Below the pieces are notes generated by a model. It made no database searches. It was given only the letters and a program-made list of their open reading frames with translations, and was not told where the DNA came from. A stretch of DNA of 64,000 nt. Origin: Anadara kagoshimensis. Lineage: Eukaryota > Mollusca > Bivalvia > Arcoida > Arcidae. Each line of letters starts with the position of its first letter. Position 1 is the first letter of the stretch. This document shows, one piece after another, positions 25,886-35,929 of the stretch. The translations under genes were made by a program, and so were the position numbers. The DNA lies in the NCBI GenBank assembly GCA_021292105.1, contig CM037874.1, forward strand, positions 27,907,083-27,971,082, written 5' to 3'.

Positions 25886-26072
25886 TCATAAGCCAAAATT
25901 ATTACATTTTATCATGCTGCACATTTCTCCAATCATACACTATGCAGTCATATAAACTTTGCATAAATTTGCTTTTAAAGTCGTTGTCAGTTCTGACTTT
26001 CGGAAACAACAAAAAATTGGATTGTGACAGGCATGTGCTATAGTTTTTTTCTGAAAATTTCTTATTGTACCC

Positions 26073-26150
26073 AGTGGCGTACCGCCCTATACGCAAAAAC
26101 GCAAGTGCGTACACATAAATTGGTCTCAAAAATTATTTTAAAATAAAAAA
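26073..26150 (+). mobile_element. hAT-like element terminus
   Basis: CAGTGGCGTACCGCCCTATA has the CAGTGGCG start typical of hAT elements. A piece of hAT transposase follows about 1.1 kb downstream in the same direction. Confidence 0.5.
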
Positions 26151-26156
26151 AATTAC

Positions 26157-26165
26157 GAGAGAGAG

Positions 26166-26207
<42 letters not shown>
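26157..26207 (+). repeat. (GA)n(GT)n microsatellite
   Basis: A short GA run followed by about 19 GT units, inside the hAT-like remnant. Confidence 0.9.
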
Positions 26208-26210
<3 letters not shown>

Positions 26211-26662
26211 CAAAGAGGTATGGCGGGTTTAATAGGCGCTTTTCACATTGCCCCCCTGCTTGAATGGATGAACGACGTAACGGTGTATTTTTAAACACTT
26301 GAGGATTTCGAGTTCTATTATTAGACCAGGTCTATGAAAAACAAGCGCTTCGTTTGTGTAAACTTGTTTTCCTTGAAGAGCCGAAGATATTGAACAAACC
26401 CTAACATCCATAATCTTCATTCTTCATCTTTATACAATAAACAGAAAAACTTGAACAATAAAGTATTAACTTCACTAAGAATTCACGAGTGATGTGTGTA
26501 GATTAATCACTAATGTAACCTGGCTTGATCTGCTAGTAGTGTTTCGAAAGAAGATAAAAAACGTTCATTTTTAACTAATATTTGTAAAGGAAAATTTTTA
26601 CAATAGTATTTTATAAAGATAAAAATTAAAAAAAAATAATAAGAAGAATAAATAAAAAGATA

Positions 26663-26732
26663 TCCCGAATGGGAATCGAACCCATGCCGTACAGCTTGCA
26701 AATCGTCCTCGCTACCCACTGAGCTAACCACA
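26663..26732 (-). mobile_element. tRNA-like sequence, probably SINE head or pseudo-tRNA
   Basis: The reverse strand reads GGTTAGCTCAGTGGGTAGC ... GGGTTCGATTCCC, i.e. A and B boxes. The 5' GTGGTTA cannot pair with the 3' CGGGATA, so a functional tRNA is unlikely. No other copy was seen here. Confidence 0.45.
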
Positions 26733-27178
26733 ACAGTTAATACCAGCCGTGTTAAAATGCAACATCACTTATATGTGCAATGGTCAGTTTTAATTTTCCC
26801 TAATTTTCAAAAATTTACCATTTTCTCCTAAGAGGACCATTTTTTTGAAAACTCGTAATGATTGCATTTTAAAAATATTTTCAGACACAATAACGTAAAA
26901 AATGGTCTTCCGAGGAGAACACTTTGATAATAATTATCAAAGACGGGAAAATCCCTTCATTTTTCATATTTTAGCATAAATGAGCACAAAGATGGGCTTA
27001 TTAAGAAAAACACCAGTAAAATATACCTTTGTATGAGCCAAAATCTGAAAGTCCACATAAAATACTGCCGCTTAATTATTTAAGTGCAAGAATATTTAGA
27101 CTTTTATTTTTCAAAAACTAAAACGGTCCATTTAGGACAAAATCTCATCAAACCCGCCATACCTCTTTTCCGGCTAGT

Positions 27179-27397
27179 TTGTATGGAGCCGTTATCACCA
27201 TGCCCCCTACAACAGCCACTGCCGAGAGAAGTTTCAGTGCGCTGAAACGTCTCAAAACTTATTTAAGAAGCACAATGAAAGAAGATTGTCTTTCATCTCT
27301 TGCATTAATGCACATACATCATGAGATGGACGTCGACGTAGAAACAGTTATTGACAAATTTAACGCCCAGAAGAAGAGGAAAGTTAACTTCGAATGA
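27179..27397 (+). pseudogene. hAT transposase C-terminal dimerisation-domain fragment
   Basis: About 70 residues with PPTTATAERSFSALKRLKTY followed by LRSTMKEDCLSSLALMHIHH. The AERSFSxLKxxKxYLRSTMxxxRLxxLALxxI pattern is the hAT family dimerisation domain. It ends at a natural stop (TGA after NFE). The catalytic part and zinc finger are absent. Immediately upstream, at 27151-27169, is one arm of a 19-bp inverted repeat whose other arm is at 26213-26231. Confidence 0.8.
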
Positions 27398-28060
27398 CCA
27401 ATAAATACTAATATACATTTGGAAACCGTGGGCTACGATTATTAAAATAATCTCAAAATCTTAAAAATACTAATTCAGATTTCAATAAATTATGCATTAT
27501 CATTTGTAATCGGAGCTAAAATCTGAAAATCTTTCAAATTATCAAACCAAACGAACTTCTACCCCTTTCCTTTGCCACGGGAACATATTGTGCGATGTAG
27601 AAATGCTACAAATTAATATGTAGCTTCCATGGAGTGTTTTAAATTAAAAATGGTATAATACGTAATGCACCGCAAACGAAGTAAGGGGAGGTTTTTACGA
27701 ATCAGTCGTCCGTCTGTCCGCCCTGTATTTAAAATGTTGCAACATATAAGTTGTCATCTATATCAGTGCATTAATTAATGAAATTGGCCTTATTTCTGGA
27801 CGATTTTGTCATAAATGTCGCCAAATGAGTACAATCATTTTATTTGCGATGGTTGTGTCCATTATTTTTAACTGCATGGTATAAAATAAAACATGTCCCG
27901 GAAAAGTACACCGTCGAGTACCAGTGACACAGACCCTGAGGGGTATAATATTTATTTTTAAATTACGATTATTCTTTTATCTGTTATCTTGTATCAAATT
28001 CCCATATTTCGTGTAAACGCGTGTAAAATGCCGTCGGCTTTCCGCCATAGTCAAACTGCC

Positions 28061-28170
28061 AAAAAATCACGTACACTATGATCGGGTTTGCCATAGCCAG
28101 ACTTCCAAAAATCACGTACACTATGATCGGGTTTGCCATAGCCAGACTTCCAAAAATCACGTAGTACATT
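28061..28170 (+). repeat. 45-bp tandem repeat
   Basis: Two and a half units built on GGGTTTGCCATAGCCAGACT and TCCAAAAATCACGTA, with one diverged unit before them. Confidence 0.85.
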
Positions 28171-28504
28171 GGGCATAAGCAGAATAACAGCTGTAAAAAC
28201 AAAAACAAAAACGAAAATAAAATAACTCAACATACAAATGAGTCACTTCATAACATATCGCATGTATACCGCGTTTTAGTATATAATTTCTCATTAATTG
28301 TATAATCTGATCAAGAAAATCTAAAGGGATAAAAACAACATAGTTACTGCTAGTTCAAGTATTAAGAATAAAAATTTAAAAAGTTTTAAAAAAGAAATAA
28401 GGAAAATAAGATCCACCAGATAATTGCATCAAATACCCAAAAATGAAAAATAGAAAGCATCAACGAATAATGTACTGAATATTCGACCTGGTAATAAACT
28501 AGAA

Positions 28505-28735
28505 AAACTGTGAGCCACAAGCTCACAAAAATACCCCCCCCCCCCCCACATAAAAAAAAATCCATCGGATAAAATTTTTAAATAGGAAGTGCACATCTAC
28601 ATTATATCACAAAGATTGTGTGAAAGTTTCATGAAAAACCATTGAAGGGTTTAGGAGGAGTTGCGGATAATAAACGGACACCCCTATCCGTGACTATATA
28701 TATACCCCCCACTTTTTAAGCGGGGGGTATAAAAA
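28505..28735 (+). mobile_element. Dispersed repeat family C, copy 1
   Basis: Opens CTGTGAGCCACAAGCTCACA and closes CCCCCCACTTTTTAAGCGGG. It contains AACCATTGAAGGGTTTAGGA, GGAGTTGCGGATAA and a C-run at 28541. A reversed copy is at 63238-63490. No ORF. Confidence 0.8.
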
Positions 28736-28864
28736 TATAATTTTTAGTTCCACTTGAAAGTATGCCATGTTGAAAAAAACAATGAATTCCATCGTAAAAT
28801 TTGAAGAACATCGCTAGAAAAAGTGTGTTGACCAGTGAAACTGTCATTTTTATATTAAAATACG

Positions 28865-29324
28865 GTGCTCAGACCAATTTTAATCAAATAACACGTTTAC
28901 ATAAATTGCTATCATTTTAAATTGTGGTAAAAAGGCCCGGGTTGTTAAACATTTTGCAAGACTTTACTTGGTGTGTGGAAAACGACATGTGGCATTTTGG
29001 TTTATTTTAAAACAGCACGGTTTCCTTTACAAGTATACATGCATCTTCGCGTTGTTAAATATTGGCCGTTATAGAGAGTTTATCTGATTGTTATGGGCAG
29101 TTTCTGTAGCAGTTATAGACAGTGGTTAATTTTTTCATATGGTATTGTCAAATAAACAATGTTTATAAAAATTATCTGCTTCTTAGATTTTAAAGTTCCT
29201 TAAAAACTAAACTGGGCTTAATCATTCTTAGTAATGGTTTAGGTGGATTTGGTAGTCCTTCTGTTTTTTTTTATTTCAACATCTTTATTCTTTTTTGGAT
29301 TTCAACAATTTTGGTCTGAGCACT
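28865..29324. mobile_element. Possible TIR element GTGCTCAGACCA
   Basis: GTGCTCAGACCAATTTT at the left is mirrored by AAATTTTGGTCTGAGCAC-type sequence ending at 29324. The inverted match is only about 12-13 bp, and no target duplication was seen. Confidence 0.4.
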
Positions 29325-29544
29325 AATGATATGGGATTGTATTCCGAAACGCCCGTCTAGTATTGGAAAATTAAAACAAGTTTATTGACAGTTACCAGTA
29401 TCTCAAAGAACAATTTTATGCAAACTGCTTTTTCGTTTTTAAAGACACTCAGTTTTTTAAATTCAGTACGTTGTTAGGAACGGTATAAATAAATGAAAAA
29501 CCATAAGTCATTTACTCTACGTTGGGCTACAAGCAAAGTCCAAA

Positions 29545-30130
29545 CATCATAGAAACAAGAATGTGCAAACAATATGAAACTCATCATAGTGCAAATAATA
29601 TGAGCTTCAAGCATGGGGCAAACAACACGGACAAAATAATTTGTAAACAGTATAGGACACCATCATTGTGCATCCAGCATGAGCCATAAGCATGGTAAAA
29701 CATCATCGAAACAAGAGTGTGCAAACAGTTTGAGACACAAACATGGTGTCAACAATATGAATCACAAGCAAAGTGTGAACGGCATGAGCCACAAGCACGG
29801 TGCAAGCAGTATGGACCACAAACATTATATACAAACAACATCGACCGCTTACCTGTTGTGAACAATATGAGTCACAAGCATAGTAATAGAGGTACGAGGC
29901 ATAAGCAATGTGCAAGCAGTATGAGCCACAAGCATGGTGATAACAACATAGCTCACAAGAATGGTGAAAACAGCATGGACCACAATCATTGTGTGAACTG
30001 TACGAACCACAAGCATGGTGTAAACAGTGTGAGCCACAAACATAGTGCAAACAGTATAAGCCACACGCATGATGTAAACAGGATCAAGCATTGTGGCATT
30101 GTGCAAACAATATGAACCACAGACATTGTA
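29545..30130 (+). repeat. 30-bp minisatellite
   Basis: About twenty diverged copies of a 30-bp unit near CATGAGCCACAAGCATGGTG followed by CAAACAGTAT. Because the unit is divisible by three, several frames on both strands stay open. One gives a 10-residue repeat with SHKHG and SMDHK motifs. There is no splice site, no signal sequence and strong unit-to-unit drift, so I treat it as non-coding. Confidence 0.85.
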
Positions 30131-30499
30131 CAAAGAGCATTTGTACCGGAACATTGAAAGATTGTTGTTAGTCTAGAATCGAGGGGTATTGAAGAGAATT
30201 TTTTCAGCAGCAAAATTGTTTATGGTTGAAATTGTTTTTGAGCGGATTTAACAAACGGCTTCATTATTAGAAATAAAACCGATAGCAATCTTTCCCGAAC
30301 TATTTTGAATGATAAATGTCATTATTTCCCAGGTCCACCGTTTTGTAACTACAGCCTGTCAGAACACGTGCTATATTGCTATTATAACATACATACCTAT
30401 TATGTATCATGGACCAAGAATGTGGTGATAAAGAAAACTTTGGCCAGCGGTCATTTTGTGGTATATCAGTACTATTAAATGAAGCAGGTGTGGATGGTG

Positions 30500-30870
30500 A
30501 CCCTATCAAACTGAATATTGAAGTGTTTTAACTATATATAGATAAAGAAATTGACCAATGCTTGAAAGTCTTTTTAAGTGTCAAGGTTTTTTCTCAAATA
30601 ATATATTCACAAAATCATGTGACAATAATGATGATGACCCTATCAAACTGACCATTGAAGTGGATAAAGAAATTGACCAATGCTTGAAAGTCTTTTTAAG
30701 TGTCAAGGTTTTTTCTCAAATAGTATATTCACAAAATCATGTGACAATAATGATGATGACCCTATCAAACTGACCATTGAAGTGGATAAAGAAATTGACC
30801 AATGCTTGAAAGTCTATTTAAGTGTCAAGGTTTTTTCTCAAATAATATATTCACAAAATCATGTGACAAT
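30500..30870 (+). repeat. 122-bp tandem repeat
   Basis: Three near-identical units. GAAATTGACCAATGCTTGAA recurs at 30548, 30670 and 30792. The unit is not a multiple of three, so the apparent protein repeats shift frame at each unit. The first unit carries an extra TTTTAACTATATATA variation. Confidence 0.92.
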
Positions 30871-30934
30871 GATGAGGAAAAGGTCTCCCCAGTTCGTTGT
30901 CTTAGCCCAAAGCATCTTGTGTATAGATTTCTAA

Positions 30935-31960
30935 GGAGATAATATCACTGCGATTTGAATATACATGATAATAATAATACATTACTGAAAGCGAAACACG
31001 CGCTTGCTATATAACTGAAGGAAATATCACAAGAAATTAAAAGTGACAAATAGGGGAATAAGAGTTCTATCATATTATCAATTTTTGTTTTTTTATTCAG
31101 AAAATTCAAAAACCTTTTAGTATGACATTTCCTCTATAAGTCGATACTTTTAGTATAAAGCAAACTGGCCTGGGACTCTGCTGTATTCTAGGCTCATAGG
31201 AAATGTTGGGTTGATCTGGACATTACCAAGTACATTGGAATTGATTCATCTTCTTTGTAATTCTATTACATTGAAACATTTCTGAGACCCCGAATTTTGT
31301 TTTTAAAAGCCATCGTTCAAAAGACAGCAACATGCAAGCGTTTGGAAGATGTTTACGTGTTTCACTGGTTCAGTTTAAACAATATTTTGTAGCGGACCAA
31401 TAGCTTTAGTTACACGAACTGAATGATTTTTTTTAATTTCATGCGAGAAAAACTGTTTGGCATTTGTTTAAAGTTTGAGTGTATATGGTTTTTTTTAAAT
31501 TTTGACTAAGAAAGTCTAAAATTGACGGAATCAAACCATTTCGAACATTTCTGTCAAAAATTCAAACACTTTGCATGAAATTGAATATAATGGTTGGGGT
31601 ACAAAAGAAAGTTTTACCTTAAAAAAAACACCGCCTAACTCAAATATCTGAAACATCTAACTATATCAAATATGGTCCAAATATTTAGAAACATTGAACT
31701 GTAACTTATGGATTTTTCACCTAATGAACTATTGGACATGTAGACATAAACATTAAATAGTTCCCAGAAATAGCAACAAAACCTAAACAGGAATAGTAAA
31801 ATTTTGTCTGGGCGGTTTTTAAGATTCACTTTTTTTCTAAAAATAGGAATAAATTTCTTAAAATAACCATGTAAAATAATATTTATAAAATGGTCCTAAA
31901 ATTCCGGTGATCATTTTCGATCCACGTGACCGATTCGGGGTAGATGCGTCAGGTTGATAA
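30935..31960. other. Gene-free stretch upstream of the first-exon cluster
   Basis: AT-rich with no recognisable exon or repeat. It precedes the TATA box at 31973. Confidence 0.35.
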
Positions 31961-31972
31961 AGCCGGCCATGG

Positions 31973-31979
31973 TATATAA
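31973..31979 (+). promoter_or_regulatory. TATA box upstream of first exon 3
   Basis: TATATAA within CCATGGTATATAATG, 82 bp before the ATG at 32061. Confidence 0.55.
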
Positions 31980-32060
31980 TGTTGGTCACTTAGGTTTTAT
32001 TTTCACTTTTTGTTTCTCCGGTCGTTGGTCGGTCCTTTCCTGTTGTCGGGTGGTTACAGC

Positions 32061-32142
32061 ATGATTATAAGTATTATAATTGTGTTAGAGGTGGTAGGTT
32101 TGACCTTTGCTGGCACCATCACTAAAAAGCCTGAAAATCACG
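32061..32142 (+). CDS. Signal-peptide first exon 3 (candidate for carbonic anhydrase)
   Basis: ATG opens 27 residues: MIISIIIVLEVVGLTFAGTI and then TKKPENH, followed by one base and a GTAAGT donor. The hydrophobic core with FAG is a good signal peptide and cleavage site, leaving a short basic/polar tail. The phase-1 end fits the acceptor at 38604. A TATA box lies upstream. Confidence 0.62.
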
Positions 32143-32493
32143 GTAAGTCATTGTATATATTGTCTCAGTTTCGAAATGTTCCTGATGCACATTGTATAAC
32201 CAAGATGTTCCTTCATACAAAATTTCAATTTAAATAGTTTTGCTAGAATTTAATCAAAGCATTTAAGTTTTTAACCGAAAAAGTAAATTTTGAAATACAA
32301 CAAACATCACTAAAACGTAGCTTAAATCAATACATTATAAAAGAAGTCTTAGTTAAAGAATGATTCTGAAACTGGGGTCTGCTACTTTTTGTCTTTGTAT
32401 AATTTGCCTCAAAATTGAATGTCTTTCTATTTAAATCTTAATTCATTAATACTCAATTATTAAAATTTAAACTATTACTTTGATAATTTTTTT

Positions 32494-32503
32494 TTCAAAA
32501 AAA

Positions 32504-32534
<31 letters not shown>

Positions 32535-32535
32535 C
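32494..32535 (+). repeat. Poly(A)/(AT)n tract
   Basis: About 24 A bases followed by AT units, between first exons 3 and 4. Confidence 0.85.
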
Positions 32536-33543
32536 TTAATTTTGCATTTACAAATATTTTAAGACATATTTAAATAGCTTAATGTTTTAAACACATCGAA
32601 ACCGCATATTTTAAATTGGGGAATTGTCATTTTTCGCATAACATTTTTTGCCTTTTTGAAATTAATTCGTGTTCAAACCGTTTTAACTTTTAATCGCTAG
32701 TAACTAAATAAAAATTATTTTCATGACGGCTTCTTTAATTATTCGGTGTAAGATCAGCTTTCGATTGAGTTTATAGAAATCTGTAAATCGTCCAGACCAA
32801 GTAGTTATGTTTTTGGTTTACTGAGAGCTAAAGTTGGGCAGCAATTATATTTTCAGCAGTCAGTATAAAACAGCATCCAAAAATGTAAACTTGGAGCTGG
32901 TCATGTTAAAAAACCTTTATAGCGATTTAAAATTTGTTACAGATTTTTTTAATTCAAAAGAGCTAAAATTTTATAGAATTCCTTTGTTTTAAAGATAAAC
33001 GGTTTCAAAACAGCGTTTTTTCTTTTCTTCGTTTTCTCCTTTTTTTAAAATTAATTAATTTATTTGTCATATACCATGTTTGTATATAATAATAAAATAC
33101 ATTCAACAATGGTATATGACATTTTTGAATGTATTTTTAAAAAAATTAAATTCAAAATTGGATTAGCGATTGGATCGACCCCAAAGGACGGATTTAGTTG
33201 TTCATACTCAAAAGGTTCATAGCAACAATGCAATGATAGCCCTATAAACTCAGCGACGGTGAACAAAAGCACTGCAATGGCAACGTCTTGACTTTTACTA
33301 TTACTAATTATAATCATTTAAGATCTTATATATTTATGGATTATTGTGCTGAAAAATCAAAATGGTTTTCTTCTGTACTTGATGTAAACCATTTATGGGG
33401 TAGAACAAATCTATGCGTTGTTACATAAAAATTGAAACATAATTAGATAAAAACACAGGTAAATTCACGCCATCGGGTTATTGATACATTTTACACCTCA
33501 AGCATCAGATTCGAGATATTCAGAAGATAACGTGTGTTTAAGG

Positions 33544-33550
33544 TATAAAA
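33544..33550 (+). promoter_or_regulatory. TATA box upstream of first exon 4
   Basis: TATAAAA in AAGGTATAAAACG, 79 bp before the ATG at 33629. Confidence 0.5.
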
Positions 33551-33628
33551 CGAATTGAATTTCTGAATTTATTTCTTTTTGTTTATTTCGTTGTGCATGT
33601 TTTATAAATTCGGGAGGGAGGATAAACT

Positions 33629-33695
33629 ATGTTATTATTTGTTATTTTTCAAGTTCTGTTACCAAATTCTGTGTACGGCGGTGTTGGACATCTAG
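33629..33695 (+). CDS. Signal-peptide first exon 4 (candidate for carbonic anhydrase)
   Basis: ATG opens 22 residues: MLLFVIFQVLLPNSVYGGVG and then HL, with one base before a GTGCGT donor. The core is very hydrophobic, with likely cleavage after VYG. The phase-1 end matches the acceptor at 38604. The donor is weaker than in the other candidates. Confidence 0.55.
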
Positions 33696-33779
33696 GTGCG
33701 TATTTTTTTTAGCAATATCGATATCTATGAACTTGTTAAGCGTGTCCACTTTGAGAGTAATTATATAATCGGTCGCTCC

Positions 33780-34600
33780 CTTTGCCACCAAGAGTCCGAA
33801 ATCCATTTGGTAGGATTCTAATGTTGATAGTTTGTGGCCAGCATCGGCTTGTTGGAGGTCAGTAGGTTTCTTCCAGAACGATTCACTTCGTCACCTCCGG
33901 ACTGGCCATCTCATCATGTAAAACACGTTTGCTTTACACTTATGGAGTACCGAAGCACATTTTGTATTTGTCATAGCTTAATGTAAAAGTGAACGCCAAA
34001 TGTCAATGTTGTACACTTTGGTTTTTTATGGATATTGTATTGAAATTTTTGGTCTATATGAAAAAAAAGTCGAACTATGCTATCTTCCGACGAATATGTT
34101 TCGCGTCTATTTTCCTGGATTCTAAGAGAATCTTACATCTCATGTTTCACCGAGCTCTGTTATATGATGGTTTGACAGTACGGTTGTTGTGTCAGTAACA
34201 CTGTGTATTTTTCCTACATGTTATATTTTTAATGTTTTAAAGCCAATTTGAAAGCTTTTACGAAATACTGTCTACTGAAAATGATTTGGACGGGTTTAGC
34301 GCATGTCGGTGTTTGAATACCGTCATAGTGATTTTGGTATAGTCTGAGTGAAATATTAAAATAATAATAATATAAGAACTTATAAAGTTTTGAATATTCA
34401 TTTCATGTTTGGACTTTTTAGTTGTAATAATGTACTTATTTTCATACATTTGTGATGTATTTTTATGCCGCCATACAATTTATATTGTCTTTTGTAACCC
34501 ATAAGTGTACGCTTTCTGTAAATAAAGAATTGAATTGAGTTTCAGAAAAAAAAAACATTTATAAGAATATGACAGAAAAGTAAAATGGTTCATGTCAATG
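33780..34600. other. Gene-free intronic/intergenic stretch
   Basis: Contains a phrase near 33850-33900 (TTCTTCCAGAACG) resembling dispersed sequence elsewhere in the window. Otherwise nothing recognised. Confidence 0.3.
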
Positions 34601-34605
34601 TGAAA

Positions 34606-35197
34606 CTACAGTACAAACCTATGTAAAGTTTAACACTTAGCTACAGTACAGACCTGTCGAAAGTTTAACACTGAGCTACAGTACAGACCTGTCGAAAGTT
34701 TAACACTGAGCTACAGTACAGACCTGTCGAAAGTTTAACACTAAGCTACAGTACAGACCTGTCGAAAGTTTAACACTGAGCTACAGTACAGACCTGTCGA
34801 AAGTTTAACACTAAGCTATAGTACAGGCCTGTCGAAAGTTTAACACTGAGCTACAATACAGACCTGTCGAAAGTTTAACACTAAGCTACAGTACAGACCT
34901 GTCGAAAGTTTAACACTGAGCTACAGTACAGACCTGTCGAAAGTTTAACACTAAGCTACAGTACAGACCTGTCGAAAGTTTAACACTGAGCTACAGTACA
35001 GACCTGTCGAAAGTTTAACACTAAGCTACAGTACAGACCTGTCGAAAGTTTAACACTGAGCTACAGTACAAACCTGTCGAAAGTTTAACACTTAGCTACA
35101 GTACAGACCTGTCGAAAGTTTAACACTGAGCTACAATACAGACCTGTCGAAAGTTTAACACTAAGCTACAGTACAGACCTGTCGAAAGTTTAACACT
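34606..35197 (+). repeat. 35-bp minisatellite built from a MITE end
   Basis: About seventeen units of GTACAGACCTGTCGAAAGTT followed by TAACACTGAGCTACA. In the middle of the array, units alternate between CTGAGC and CTAAGC, making a 70-bp higher-order period. The unit is the same as the terminal inverted repeat of MITE family A (21606, 57050), and the array runs straight into such a MITE at 35163-35375. Confidence 0.93.
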
Positions 35198-35375
35198 AAG
35201 CTAACGGATTGGTGCCAACTCATCCCGACCATTCTTTAGCTATATCTTGGCAACTTTTCGGCAATTGCTATCCATCTCATGGCAACTTTCTGGCAAGTAA
35301 TCATCAATGTATTGACCACTCGACAGCTGAACTCCATCTTTTTGTTAGCTTGATGTTGACAGGTCTGTACTGTAT
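35163..35375. mobile_element. MITE family A attached to the minisatellite
   Basis: From the last 35-bp unit, the sequence continues CTAACGGATTGGTGCC... and ends GTTGACAGGTCTGTACTGTA, the inverted terminus of the family. So one terminus is single and the other is repeated about seventeen times. Confidence 0.75.
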
Positions 35376-35785
35376 GCAAGTTATTGATGGAATGTCACTA
35401 TGTTGCTATATATGCAGTCAAAATTCATATTTTTAATATAAAACAAAAATGAATATTAAATATAATATGAAAACGAAATAAATATAGATAAAACGCCTAA
35501 TAAACTCTTAATATGAGGTCAGCCCACGTGATTGGTCATTTTATCAAGTTCCATACATACCACGAAATATTAAGAAATATTATTAAAGGACCATAGATAG
35601 AACTCCTTTCTTCTATAAAGTCACAATTCGTTTTTATTAGATAAAACCATGCGCTGATACAAAGATCAAAAGAATGGTCAATAAAAATATAACTTTAATG
35701 AAATCGACGTATAAATAAATTTTGTCACATTTAATAATATCATGTTTACAATATTCTTAAAACTTGAGTTTATGTAAAATTATGG

Positions 35786-35793
35786 TATATAAA
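35786..35793 (+). promoter_or_regulatory. TATA box upstream of first exon 5
   Basis: TATATAAA in ATGGTATATAAACTG, 61 bp before the ATG at 35854. Confidence 0.55.
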
Positions 35794-35853
35794 CTGTATC
35801 GAATAAAGAAAAATAATTATTTTTCAAACATTAATCTTAGTGTCTGGCTGGAA

Positions 35854-35929
35854 ATGATCACCCCGGGCAGATTTGGTGCACTGGCATTCATTGTCGCATT
35901 TCTTGTAAATCTTTCGAATGCGACTTTGG
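35854..35929 (+). CDS. Signal-peptide first exon 5 (nearest to the carbonic anhydrase body)
   Basis: ATG opens 25 residues: MITPGRFGALAFIVAFLVNL and then SNATL, plus one base before a GTAAGA donor. Hydrophobic core AFIVAFLVNL with likely cleavage after SNA. Being nearest the body (2.7 kb) and having a TATA box, it is the default first exon in the carbonic anhydrase model. An in-frame upstream start at about 35764 is unlikely because it would place a polar segment ahead of the signal. Confidence 0.68.

Noticed and set aside
26663-26732. A tRNA gene on the minus strand
   Set aside because: The 5' and 3' ends cannot form an acceptor stem.
30558-30934. Repeated peptide with KLTIEVDKEIDQCLK
   Set aside because: The 122-bp unit shifts frame at each copy, so no continuous repeat protein exists.
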